In this document: positions 1 to 9,431 of the stretch, one piece after another
How the letters are laid out: every line of letters begins with the position of its first letter
How positions within the stretch are numbered: the first letter of the stretch is position 1
Assembly: GCF_000330505.1 (NCBI RefSeq)
Contig: NW_004440309.1
Coordinates: forward strand, 138,600-202,599
Length of the DNA stretch: 64,000 nucleotides
Direction of reading: 5' to 3'
Source of the DNA: Entamoeba invadens IP1
Taxonomy: Eukaryota > Evosea > Mastigamoebida > Endamoebidae
Program-made: the position numbers and the translations under genes
The notes under the pieces: generated by a model
What the model saw: the letters and a program-made list of their open reading frames with translations, nothing else
Database searches by the model: none
Told to the model about the DNA's origin: nothing

Positions 1-188
1 ATCACCATAATTACTATTGGAGTATGAAATGGTGTTGTTATATAAATGTTGGTGCTACAAGAGTAGAGTTGAAATCTATTTGTTGTTTACTATTGTCATT
101 TAACATTTAAATTAGTAATGAACTCTATCAATAAATATATAATAAAACAAACATAATAACAATAGTTATATAAAAAGTACAATAAAAG

Positions 189-1820
189 TCATTGTTGATT
201 ATTACATATCACTGAAAACACATCATAGTCACACGTTAAAATTTTTCGTTTGACATTGATGACACATTCTCCTATGTCTAGTCGACAAGAGACTTCAGAA
301 CTACAATTTGATTTCAAAATCAAACCAATTGTGTCCGAGTCTTTCGATGACAAATTCGACGACTTTCCTGTTCGTGACACCAACGAATACTTGGACTTCA
401 TTTTTATGCGTTTAATTTTGGGATGATTTATTTCTTCATACAAATCAGTATTGATTCGAAGTTGAAAGATTTTCACACGTTTGAATGATCCAATAACTTT
501 TTGATCGTCTGTGACAAACCCAAGAGGAAGGCAATACGTCTCCGTTGTTTTGTTATCAACAACAAATCCAAAACTGAATGTAGATACTGCAGGACCTTCC
601 AGAACCAATGTTAATATGAGGTAACTGCCATATCCATAACACACAGAAATATCATTCCCAAAATACTCTCCTCTTCCAAAGGCTTGACCACTTCGTCTTC
701 TCACATCAAATCCATTCTGCATGATTCCAGTAGCGTTCTCATAACTCCACGTCCCGTGCCAACACATAAAACAAGATTTTTTCATACAATCTCTTTGTGT
801 GAGAACTTGTCGAAAAGATGAGCTGATCAATTTTTTGAGTGGGGTGTTTTGGTCGCCAAAGAAAGGATTCATGTAGAAAAACAAAGGGAGATCGCCGCGA
901 AAATAATAATTGTTTTTATAATTTGAATACGACCGTTGTACAAAATTAGTAATGACATCAATATTCTTTTTGAAGAACAAAGAGAAGTCTGATTTTCCCT
1001 GTAAATTATATGGGGTGTACTTACTTGTATCATCACTCAAATTCTCATCATCGGGTTGTTCGGGTTGAACGACTTTAATCGGCTTTTTGTTGATAGAAAA
1101 GGCAGTTTGGCAGTGTTGGCAGAAGACGTCTCTTTCCTTCTTTTTATCAAGTGGATCGATTTCTATTGCAGCGGTACAGTTGGGGCACACTACAATGTCG
1201 TCCTCTTCGAGTAAAGTCAAGTAAATTAATGTTGAGTTGTATTCCTCAATAATGGATTTATCGACGTGTCCAACCAACTCAAATAAAGTGAATTCGGTAC
1301 CACACACATCACAACAACATTTTGTTTTGGTCGTGNNNNNNNNNNNNNNNNNNNNNNNNNNNNNNNNNNNNNNNNNNNNNNNNNNNNNNNNNNNNNNNNN
1401 NNNNNNNNNNNNNNNNNNNNNNNNNNNNNNNNNNNAAGACACCCAACTGAACACAAAACCAACCCCACCACTCGTGTCGTACTCATCTAACATTTCTTTG
1501 ATTATTTCAGAAGCAACTGGTGGTGGAATCCAGTCACAGTGAACTACAAAGTCGGGAAGCTCCCCGTCTTGGAGAGGAGGATCTGTTGGAATGTCAAGTG
1601 TGATGTCTGACAACGTTGTGAGAAAAGCACTCTTCTTGTCTTTGTAAGGACGTTGAATGAATTCGTCCTCGACAAAAACGACTTCAATTGGATTGGTGAG
1701 TTCGGTCTTAATTGTCACTCTTAATACATCGGCCTCTTGTCTCACTATTCCTGGAAAAATAGAAATGACAGTTTCCACCTCTCTTGAAAGGACCTCGTCT
1801 TGTTCACAATCAAGTGACAT
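189..1820 (-). CDS. RWD / zinc-ribbon / PARP-like ADP-ribosyltransferase, interrupted by an assembly gap
   Basis: About 543 residues if the 100-N gap size is right. The N-terminal ~115 residues look like an RWD fold. A Cys-rich stretch follows the gap: a CxxC near 170, CPNC near 212 and CQHC near 234, as in a zinc ribbon. The C-terminal ~200 residues resemble a PARP catalytic domain, with WHGT near 354-357 (the first H of the H-Y-E signature), FGRGEYFG near 381-388 (the Y) and a following hydrophobic strand. PARP-family enzymes transfer ADP-ribose from NAD+. I could not place the third signature residue, so mono- versus polymer activity is open. The start is the ATG ending at 1820; a longer frame would need a TTG start. 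Both sides of the gap read in one frame, although true gap length is unknown. Family confident, exact class not. Confidence 0.72.
   Translation of the reverse strand: MSLDCEQDEVLSREVETVISIFPGIVRQEADVLRVTIKTELTNPIEVVFVEDEFIQRPYKDKKSAFLTTLSDITLDIPTDPPLQDGELPDFVVHCDWIPPPVASEIIKEMLDEYDTSGGVGFVFSWVSXXXXXXXXXXXXXXXXXXXXXXXXXXXXXXXXXXTTKTKCCCDVCGTEFTLFELVGHVDKSIIEEYNSTLIYLTLLEEDDIVVCPNCTAAIEIDPLDKKKERDVFCQHCQTAFSINKKPIKVVQPEQPDDENLSDDTSKYTPYNLQGKSDFSLFFKKNIDVITNFVQRSYSNYKNNYYFRGDLPLFFYMNPFFGDQNTPLKKLISSSFRQVLTQRDCMKKSCFMCWHGTWSYENATGIMQNGFDVRRRSGQAFGRGEYFGNDISVCYGYGSYLILTLVLEGPAVSTFSFGFVVDNKTTETYCLPLGFVTDDQKVIGSFKRVKIFQLRINTDLYEEINHPKIKRIKMKSKYSLVSRTGKSSNLSSKDSDTIGLILKSNCSSEVSCRLDIGECVINVKRKILTCDYDVFSVICNNQQ
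1336..1435. other. Assembly gap of 100 N
   Basis: Exactly 100 unknown bases, the usual placeholder for a gap of unknown size. It lies between the RWD-like part and the zinc-ribbon part of the PARP-like gene, so the missing residues and possible introns there cannot be assessed. Confidence 0.99.
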
Positions 1821-2208
1821 AAACAATTTATTAGTTTGTTTCGTTTTAAATCGAAGAATAAATCTTATTTGATTTTTATGAAAACTGCTTTGAGTCTTAA
1901 CAATTCGGCTTTTTTGAAAGTAAAACCAAACTGAAAATTAACACCAAAGTTGGACTGGTTGTGATAATTAGTTGTGGTAATCTTTATAAATATATCGGTA
2001 TAAAACAAAAAACATAAAAAAGAAAAACAAAAACAAAAAATCAAAAGTATAATTCATCACATAATTGTTACCGATATAATTTATTGAATTAATTTAATTG
2101 ATTTTAACTAAAAAAACGATTAAAATACACAGAAGTTAGATTAAGCTTATTTATTTTAATTTAAAGAGTGGTACAAGATAAAACGAGCAAATGAAAGGAA
2201 GAAATGAA
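1821..2208. other. Spacer, PARP-like gene 5' side / beta-amylase 3' side
   Basis: About 390 AT-rich bases containing the promoter side of the PARP-like gene and the 3' flank of the beta-amylase gene. No further coding frame, RNA gene or repeat was recognised. Confidence 0.6.
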
Positions 2209-3519
2209 TTATCTCATTGAATTGACAAAGTTGCAGAATTGTCCCCAGGCAGTTCCATCATCAAGAAGACCTCTTGTCATTCTGAGGTAAGTGAAGGCAT
2301 TGAGGTTGTGCTGTTTGGCCTTATTGACAATTTGGTTGAATCCATTTGTGTTGCATCCGCCATACCCACACAACTCAAGTGCGTTCTCTCCACACTTCCC
2401 AATTCCAACTGAAGAAGCAGCATTCAAAGCTTGGTCGACAAGGTTAGCTGGCTGACTGCCACAATTAGAGTCTGTGCCCGACATCTCGAGGCAAGTGAAG
2501 TCGAATCTGATGTTATTCTTCTTGAAGGTATTTGACAATGTTTTGTAAGCGTCATTTCCATTAGAGTTGTAATAGCCCGCTGTCATCTCAGCTGCGTGGC
2601 TGTTGTCAGTCCACCACCAATGAACTCCACTGATTTTCCCAGCAAGTGCCAAGTTGTCGCCAAAGACACTTCTTGCAGCAGACAACACTTTGTCGGTGTG
2701 GCTCAACAAGAGGTCGAAGTACCATTGTTGGAAGAACTTTCCGTATTCGCTCTGGTAGTTGTCGTTTCCATTTCCAAAGAAACCAGTTGATGTTGGTGGC
2801 TTGTAGTTGTACTGACCCGCATTAGTTGGGTTGTGTCCCCACTCGGAGTGTCCAGCATTGTTTGCCGCATTCTTCAAGTTCTCCTGTGACTTGCTGTCGC
2901 TGCACTGGAACTCTCCAATACCGCAATAACTCCATCTAGAGAGTGGATAGGATGGGTATCTTGTCTCACCGCATGGTCCCATACCAACTTGGATCTCATT
3001 GAGTGTTCCATCGTCGATGTAACTCTGGAAGTTCTGTTTGAAAGACGCCATGAAGTCCTTGTAGATTTCAATTGGGGTTCTTCCTTCGAAGATGCTCTGG
3101 TCATCATAAGCAAATGAAATGTACTCGTTAGCGACGTTGTTTTCGGCGTCTTTGAAGAAGGCGTCATTGGAAGCGCCAGCGTTTCTGACCCATTGTGGAA
3201 TCTCAATAGTCACAGAGTCTCCAACATTACCACCACACTTGTGGAACGACATCACTGCTTGGAACTTAAGACCAGCGTTCTTCACCATAGAGACTAAGGT
3301 CTTGTAGGCATTCCAATTGTAAGTCTTTGGCGAAGTCTCTACAAGTCCCCACCAGACATCAGACATGACACCGGCAACACCCGCTGACTTGATCTTGTTG
3401 AGATCGTTTTGAAGTTGTCCCTGGTTGTTGACACCATTGGAGTTAACAGTGTCAAGTGGCATCATCAAGTTGACTTCAATCGCCAATGCGACTGAGAGGA
3501 GTGTGATGAACGTGAACAT
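2209..3519 (-). CDS. Secreted beta-amylase (glycoside hydrolase family 14)
   Basis: 436 residues. Beta-amylase releases beta-maltose from the non-reducing ends of alpha-1,4-glucans. A hydrophobic signal peptide (residues 1 to ~14) precedes the mature start, so the enzyme should enter the secretory pathway. Diagnostic GH14 blocks: VMSDVWWGLVE near 51-61, the flexible-loop motif CGGNVGD near 95-101, GPCGETRYPSYP with catalytic Glu185, SGVHWWW near 298-303 and FTCLEM with catalytic Glu345. Both catalytic acids and the full barrel are present, with no break. The ATG is supported by a TATA-like box about 27 bp upstream. It may degrade starch or glycogen outside the cell or in vacuoles. A cytosolic DPE2-type enzyme lies 43 kb away in the same window. 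Confidence 0.96.
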   Translation of the reverse strand: MFTFITLLSVALAIEVNLMMPLDTVNSNGVNNQGQLQNDLNKIKSAGVAGVMSDVWWGLVETSPKTYNWNAYKTLVSMVKNAGLKFQAVMSFHKCGGNVGDSVTIEIPQWVRNAGASNDAFFKDAENNVANEYISFAYDDQSIFEGRTPIEIYKDFMASFKQNFQSYIDDGTLNEIQVGMGPCGETRYPSYPLSRWSYCGIGEFQCSDSKSQENLKNAANNAGHSEWGHNPTNAGQYNYKPPTSTGFFGNGNDNYQSEYGKFFQQWYFDLLLSHTDKVLSAARSVFGDNLALAGKISGVHWWWTDNSHAAEMTAGYYNSNGNDAYKTLSNTFKKNNIRFDFTCLEMSGTDSNCGSQPANLVDQALNAASSVGIGKCGENALELCGYGGCNTNGFNQIVNKAKQHNLNAFTYLRMTRGLLDDGTAWGQFCNFVNSMR

Positions 3520-3545
3520 CGAATGGTTATCTGTGTCGCAACGAT

Positions 3546-3555
3546 GCTTATATAC
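3546..3555 (-). promoter_or_regulatory. TATA-like element of the beta-amylase gene
   Basis: The minus strand reads GTATATAAGC about 27-36 bp before the ATG, close to the Entamoeba TATA-like consensus GTATTTAAA(G/C) and at the expected short distance. Confidence 0.55.
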
Positions 3556-4022
3556 TTCCCATTACAACTTTTCCTACTTTGACCAGTCGCATACTTTTCA
3601 AGTGGAATTTTATTGGAAGGCGACTTTTCTCTTCGTTTTTTTACTTAGAAAGATAATAATCAATCCCGATATTTTACTAAAACTTGATATGTCGTAGTAT
3701 TTGAAAAGTTTTTTGAAAAAAAACAATTTTTGGGTTTTTCTTGAATTTTTCTTGATATTTTTTGGGAAAGAAAAAAGTAACACTGGCCTGTAATTCAGGA
3801 TTACAAAGGGTGGATTATTCTCGTCTTTTTTCAATTGCTAAGTTTTTGTTATTAAAAATGTTAATAAAACAAATTATTAATTAATTATAAAAATAAAAAA
3901 TGTTATCTACATATATAGATTGTAGTAATTTACCACACTAAAGGTATATACAATGAATAAAGTGAATACAAGTGTTTATATAATATAACTAATAACAACA
4001 ACATCGAATAATCAACATATAA
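3556..4022. other. AT-rich spacer upstream of beta-amylase
   Basis: Roughly 470 bases with poly-A/poly-T tracts. No gene, RNA or repeat recognised; the short open frames here have random-looking compositions. Confidence 0.55.
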
Positions 4023-4703
4023 TTAATGTACAATTGAAGAGACGCTTTCATTGTTTTGTCTGAAGAAAGCTGTGATATCGTTGCAACTGTCATCAATGAT
4101 ACATGACTTGGTTCCCATATGGTTCAGGATATTGTTGTGTATCCGATTTCCAAATTCAGTAATTTCTTTAGTTGAGAAGTTACATCCTCCGAATCGAAGA
4201 GCCTTAATTCTTCGCATCCCAATTGAATTTCCATATTTAGAAATACGACACTTCTTTTCGCAGACTTTAACACCGATTGTAGCAATTATGATGTCGAGTA
4301 AAGTAGAGTTTGTCACTGCATCCAAGCACCTTCTTTTATCCCTCAAGTCTTCGACTTCGGGAACAACGTCGTGTGTCTTAAAGAGGAACTTATTGTCCTT
4401 AGAAATTGAGTTGATTGTAAACAGTTGTGATGTTGTTTTCCCCTTTTTATACAATTTATTGATGTCGATTTGATACCCAAAAGACGCCGCCATTCCAATT
4501 AAAAAAGCTTGTTGAGCTGCATCTCTGTTTTTCGAGTTTCTTTTCGCCTTCAGCATTTCTACTTGGTACGACTTTGCTTTTGTCTCTGTCTTGAATTGGT
4601 CTTTTTCAGACTCGGAGTTAATAACGTACTCGTTCTCGCTTGTCCTTGTCAGTCTGACTGCATGAAACGCACTCAGTGGATTGTATCCTGATATACTTTG
4701 CAT
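4023..4703 (-). CDS. Hypothetical protein, 226 aa, basic
   Basis: I do not recognise the family. The protein is Lys/Arg-rich with a basic stretch near residues 35-65 and a Cys-containing central part (VCEKKCRIS near 147-155). There is no signal peptide or membrane segment. Its coding status is supported by a well-formed promoter just upstream: TATA-like, then GAAC, then ATATTCA shortly before the ATG. It stands alone in an AT-rich area with about 2 kb of gene-free sequence on its 5' side. The composition could suit a nucleic-acid-binding protein, but that is only a guess. Confidence 0.6.
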   Translation of the reverse strand: MQSISGYNPLSAFHAVRLTRTSENEYVINSESEKDQFKTETKAKSYQVEMLKAKRNSKNRDAAQQAFLIGMAASFGYQIDINKLYKKGKTTSQLFTINSISKDNKFLFKTHDVVPEVEDLRDKRRCLDAVTNSTLLDIIIATIGVKVCEKKCRISKYGNSIGMRRIKALRFGGCNFSTKEITEFGNRIHNNILNHMGTKSCIIDDSCNDITAFFRQNNESVSSIVH

Positions 4704-4710
4704 TTAGTGA

Positions 4711-4748
4711 ATATACTTGATTATGCTGTTCAACCCTTTTTATACCAA
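4711..4748 (-). promoter_or_regulatory. Entamoeba-type core promoter (TATA, GAAC, initiator-like)
   Basis: On the minus strand a TATA-like GGTATAAAAAGG (about 4736-4747) is followed by TTGAACAG, whose GAAC lies at 4728-4731, and then by TATATTCACTAA running into the ATG at 4703. Order and spacing match the three-part Entamoeba core promoter. Confidence 0.6.
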
Positions 4749-6685
4749 AAACTCCTCCACTTGTTGATGAATGTTGTTGACGTGGTGCCCAAGAATAGAT
4801 TGGAAAACTTCGCAATTTCTTTTTGAATTTTTGGAGGTGCAAAAATAGAGACACTGTTTTCGCACGGCCAAATATGTCAAATCGCATGATAGCGAAATAA
4901 ATGGCCAATTAAAAAGTTGTTCTTTGTTCGAGTTGAGCAATTAAAAAGCACACAATTGCAAAGATCAACCCCACATGTTTTCTTTGTAACTATTGTAATA
5001 CTATTACTCAACTATTTTTTATAATTTGTGACCGATTCTTGGTGATTTATGGTGGTTTGTTGAAACTGTCCCAAAAGCGAGATTTTTTGAATGTATCATA
5101 CACTTTTCTCTTGCAAGAAGTTCAAATATTCGGTTTTGGGAACAATTATTCGAGTAAATTATGATTGACAAAATATAAACTTTTTTAACTGATTCTCGCT
5201 TTAAAACTTGATATATTGTGGTTAAAACTATTAGAATGATTTTTATCAATACCATTCTAATCTGGTTGCCAGACATAAAACGTGTATTTTTTTATATGTA
5301 CTTTAAATAGAATTGAACGGAATGAAAAAGTGAACGATAGTTTTTGTTTGGTTTTGAAAAGTAATAATGTATGGTTATTTAACAACTAAATTCCCTTTTA
5401 TATATAGTTTAAATATGATTAAAATATAGTTGAGTTATAATAATAAAGAAATGCGTAATCCTTTCTTTTTTAAATAACAACTATTAATAAAAAAACATGA
5501 TTGGAAAAAAGCTATTTTTGTATTGGGAACCCCACAAAGTTGCTTTTCTTTTTGAAATATTGAAAATAAGATGTTTTATGGCTAAAAATTGAGGAAAATT
5601 AGGTTGTTTTTTATTCTGTATTTTGAGAATAACTTAAATGTTATACTTTTTGTGAATCCATCAACAAGTCAACTATGTTGATCAACCAATTGGAAATGAT
5701 TGCGCTATTTGTCGATAAACAAATTGATTTATTTGACATTATTTTTGTGTTTTGAAAGAATAAAATACTCTGACATATTTGCCGAATCCCAAAGATAATT
5801 ATTCATATTCACAGTTTACTTCGGCTTTCTTTTCGCAAAAAACAGAAAAAATGGCATAAAAATTGCAATGAAAGGGGTTTTCTGGATTTTTAAAAAGTTC
5901 GACATTTAAAAAAATAAAACTTAGTCTTCAACAGTCAAAAATATAATATAAATTTGGTTGTATAATAATTTTTGTTTAGTATCAACAATAAAAATATGTG
6001 GTTATTATTTTTAGGATGAAATGATTAAAATATATTAAATTTTGTTATTTAAATAATTATCTAAAAGCAATTTCAGAAAAAACCAACTTCTAAATAAAAA
6101 AAATCTTTTCCATTATTATTTAAATACCGAAATCAAAGGCAATTATTGTTATTACTATTGATATTAATATCGAAATAACTTAATATTTCGGGATTTGTTC
6201 TTAATTGAACAAATCTATTCTATTTCAAACTTTTCGAATAATCTTTTACATTAAGCGCCCCATCGTTACAACGTGGTACCACATAAATTGAATGATTTGA
6301 TTAATTAGTAAATAATTATTACATATTAGTATTTGATTTCTTTCAAAAGTTGTTATTCAATCGAACTACCATGCAATGATTTATATATTAAATGTATAAA
6401 TTATAATAACAAAAAACAAAAAAGTGAAAGAAATAACTCTTGTAAAATCATTTCCAAAAATCACTTTTAACAAATAACATTTTATTTGATTTTATTAAAA
6501 TGTTATTAAGCTTTTCTTGAATTTAAAGCCAAACATCATTACAATTTCGTTATATTCATTTATTAATTCATTATTTTTAATAATAAAATAAGTATTTATA
6601 ATAAAATTTATTATTAAAAAACTATACCCAATCCAGACATTGTTAACGATGACTTGAACAGAAAAACTCAATAAAGAGACCGCCC
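4749..6685. other. Long AT-rich gene desert
   Basis: About 1.9 kb without a supportable gene. A reading frame of 85 codons on the minus strand (5019-5276) has the hydrophobic/Lys/Asn composition expected by chance. A small perfect inverted repeat with 9-bp arms (GATTTGTTC / GAACAAATC) occurs at 6192-6215. A GAAC at 6656-6659 probably belongs to the next gene's promoter. Confidence 0.5.
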
Positions 6686-7384
6686 ATGAATGAGTTGTGT
6701 CGTTCAATAAAACTTTTTGACAAACGAGTGGCTCCTTTTTCCATCTTCCGTCCAAACACCATTCAAGAATTAATTAACGAACGAAAATTTGCACAGTATC
6801 TCCTTTCCAACAAACGCACAAACACAATCAAATGTGACATTCGCTCGACAACTGAAATTGAAGTGAGTGGATACTGCAGCCACGAAAATGCCGAAATTGA
6901 TATTTTGATGAACGACGAGGTCGACGAACGAATAGCAGTGGGGGTTGGTGCGTTCAAAAAGCTCATAAAAGTCTCCAAGTATGCGTTGTGGACAGCCACG
7001 TTAGTTCACCAAAATTGTTTTCTAGTCGGAGACGTTGGTGTTTTGCCTTATTTGCGCGATACATTTGACATCACAATACTTGCTGATGGTATCGTCATAA
7101 CATTTTTCGATCGCTCGACCGAGGAATGTGCCTTCTCCGTTGTCCAAACCCTCGAGAATGGCTTTTTACATTTGTTCACATCAAAGTTCGTGCTCACTGA
7201 TGTCAAAAAACTCAAATTGATTTTCGATACTCCGCCCATGGAAGGCATTTATGAATTGAGATATCACCTCCAGCGCAATACAACAACGTTTCAACGCTAT
7301 GTATGGGGGTCACCGATCACTGTTGAAACACCTTATGTAAAATCAGTATCTTTTGTAGTCAATCAAAAACAAACGACCCATTGA
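6686..7384 (+). CDS. Hypothetical protein, 232 aa
   Basis: Family not recognised with confidence. Codon usage and amino-acid composition look genuinely coding, and a GAAC element lies 27 bp before the ATG. The protein is soluble, without signal peptide or membrane segment. The C-terminal ~60 residues (FDTPPMEGIYELRYHL, then VWGSPITVE) read like a short beta-sandwich and faintly recall SKICH-type domains; this is weak. It converges with the AGC kinase gene, with 191 bp between the two stop codons. Confidence 0.6.
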   Translation: MNELCRSIKLFDKRVAPFSIFRPNTIQELINERKFAQYLLSNKRTNTIKCDIRSTTEIEVSGYCSHENAEIDILMNDEVDERIAVGVGAFKKLIKVSKYALWTATLVHQNCFLVGDVGVLPYLRDTFDITILADGIVITFFDRSTEECAFSVVQTLENGFLHLFTSKFVLTDVKKLKLIFDTPPMEGIYELRYHLQRNTTTFQRYVWGSPITVETPYVKSVSFVVNQKQTTH

Positions 7385-7575
7385 AGTTCTTTGCACTTGT
7401 TTTCTATAATTAAAATTCTCAAACTATATTATACTTATTTATACTAGAAAGGAATAGTAGAATTCCATTTATTGTGAAAAGAAGAGAAGAATCATTTAAT
7501 AGTACTAGTAATAGTTTAAAGCTTAACTTAGACTCTTCCTTCGAGACTAACAACCAATCAGAAGAAAATGTGATA

Positions 7576-8769
7576 TTATTTCTGTAAGTTCTCCCCAAGA
7601 ACGATAGTCGCTTGTGTTGTTGAAGTCGTTTGAGGCTGAGCCTGTTGTTGTGTAGTACTTTGAGACTGGAGCTGAGTGGGGTTTGAGGCAGGGTTTGTCG
7701 TAGCGGCTTGTTCGCACGCCTTAAGTTCATCAGCTAAGAAGTCTCCTTTATCAACGACATCACTGAAGTGGTGTGTGTCTTCTGGGCCTTTAACTTGTGG
7801 AACGATAGGTGGAGGGATGTTTCTAATTAACTGGAATTTGACGCCCCTAAAGAATTTGTGACTTTTAATTTCTTCTGCCCCTTTTTTTGTGCCGAGTCTC
7901 TTCTCTGGATCTGTTTTAAGCAGTGCTTTAATCAAGTCTCTTGCATGTGCGGAGACGGGATACGTCCAAGTCTTCGGGAACAAGACTTCCCCGTCGAGAA
8001 TTTGTGAGAAGACGGTGTCTCGATTCCTCGAGAAGAATGGCGTTCTTCCATATAAGACTTCATACATGAATATCCCAAAAGTCCACCAATCGACAGACCC
8101 CGAGTGTCCATACCCGACAATGACTTCTGGTGCTAAGTACTCTGCAGTCCCCACAAATGAATTAGTGATATAAGACGGTTCCTTTTTGAATTGTTCGTGT
8201 GCGGACATAATAGCCCTTGCCATGTCTCCTTTGATTGGTTGCGTCTTACTCAAGTCGAAATCTGAGAGCATGATATGTCCATTCCCATTCAACAAGACGT
8301 TCTCTGGCTTCAAATCGCGATATATGATTCCATTCAAGTGCAGGTATTCAAGTGCTAACAAGACTTCCGCTAAGTAAAATCGCGCTGTTTCTTCTGGTAA
8401 GCAGCGGTGACTTGTCATCTTGAGGGTATGATAAAAGTCTCCCCCGGAGCAATAGTCCATGACAAAATAAAAACACATTTCCGTTGAAAAGGACCAGTAG
8501 AGATGAACTATAAAGGGGTGGCGGGTCGTCAACAATATGTCTCTCTCCGTGGTCACCCGATTTGTTTTGTTCCGCTTCTCCATCTCTTTCTTCACTAACA
8601 CTTTCATCGCAAAATAGTTGCTTGTCCCCTTCAGTTGAACTAAATATACGCGGCCGACATTCCCTATACCGATCAACTTCACGATCCGAAAATTCGTCAA
8701 GTTGACTTCCTTGGGAAGGTCCGGTTGACCAACTTCGGTCGTACTTGGTTGTTCGACAGACAGACTCAT
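7576..8769 (-). CDS. AGC-family protein kinase with DFD motif (AGC VIII / fungal Fpk1-NRC2 type)
   Basis: 397 residues. The kinase domain starts near residue 27: glycine loop GIGNVG (34-39), catalytic Lys56 in YFAMKVL, YRDLKPEN (Asp152) and an APE motif near 213-215. The usual DFG is DFD (170-172), and about 30 extra residues separate DFD from FVGTAEYLAPE. Those two traits together define plant AGC VIII kinases (phototropin/PINOID type) and the related fungal Fpk1/NRC-2 group. The C-terminal ~45 residues are Gln/Thr-rich low complexity, and no FxxF(S/T)Y hydrophobic motif is visible. All catalytic residues are present, so an active Ser/Thr kinase is expected. The subgroup is inferred from motifs, not from a tree. 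Confidence 0.9.
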   Translation of the reverse strand: MSLSVEQPSTTEVGQPDLPKEVNLTNFRIVKLIGIGNVGRVYLVQLKGTSNYFAMKVLVKKEMEKRNKTNRVTTERDILLTTRHPFIVHLYWSFSTEMCFYFVMDYCSGGDFYHTLKMTSHRCLPEETARFYLAEVLLALEYLHLNGIIYRDLKPENVLLNGNGHIMLSDFDLSKTQPIKGDMARAIMSAHEQFKKEPSYITNSFVGTAEYLAPEVIVGYGHSGSVDWWTFGIFMYEVLYGRTPFFSRNRDTVFSQILDGEVLFPKTWTYPVSAHARDLIKALLKTDPEKRLGTKKGAEEIKSHKFFRGVKFQLIRNIPPPIVPQVKGPEDTHHFSDVVDKGDFLADELKACEQAATTNPASNPTQLQSQSTTQQQAQPQTTSTTQATIVLGENLQK

Positions 8770-9431
8770 TCCGTTTCAAAATTAAGATCTTTGTTTTTTC
8801 TTCTTATTTCTTGAAATACTTTTGTTATTCGTTTTGTTTTGGCCATTTTTCTTCATTCACAAACTCTCTAAGTTGAAATGTGTTTATTAACACTGTTTTT
8901 AAATTAACGCTGTTTTTGAATTCAAATCCTTATTTAATGATATTTATTATTAAAAACTAATATAAATTGGTAGTATTTACTGATAAATAAATACGTTAAT
9001 TAAAATCATTTTGTGAAATTTCACTCGTTATTTTTTTGGTCAACTGATCCCCTCGTAATTAAAAATGGAAATGTTTTTTGAATGAAATGTTTTTAGTTCA
9101 CTTTTGTTTTCTTCTGTGTTTTGTGGTAGTTAAATTAACGAAAGATAAATAAATAATAAATAATACCAATAGAGAATTAGTCATGTACTATTTATAATAG
9201 TACTATTATAGTCATTGTTTAAAATGAGAAGACATACTAATAAAATAATTTAAACTATCAATTCGAATACTATTAGCATACTATTTATATTAACACTTTC
9301 GGATATAGTGTTAATATTAATATATTCAAGAAAGGCTTGAACTCATCTGGAACTGATTAAAGTTATAAACATCATAACGATAATATTGAATTGCAAAACT
9401 GTCGAATAACATAGCAACGTGAATAACAATT
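8770..9431. other. AT-rich spacer with an 18-bp palindrome
   Basis: About 660 bases between the AGC kinase 5' end and the importin alpha 3' end. It contains the perfect palindrome TATAATAGTACTATTATA at 9193-9210. No gene or RNA recognised. Confidence 0.55.

Noticed and set aside
5019..5276. 85-codon minus-strand frame in the 4.7-6.7 kb desert
   Set aside because: Composition is Ile/Lys/Leu-rich with no domain, and no promoter motif precedes it.
6192..6215. 9-bp-arm hairpin in the first desert as a terminator or small RNA
   Set aside because: Too short and isolated; eukaryotic context gives no reason to call a terminator.
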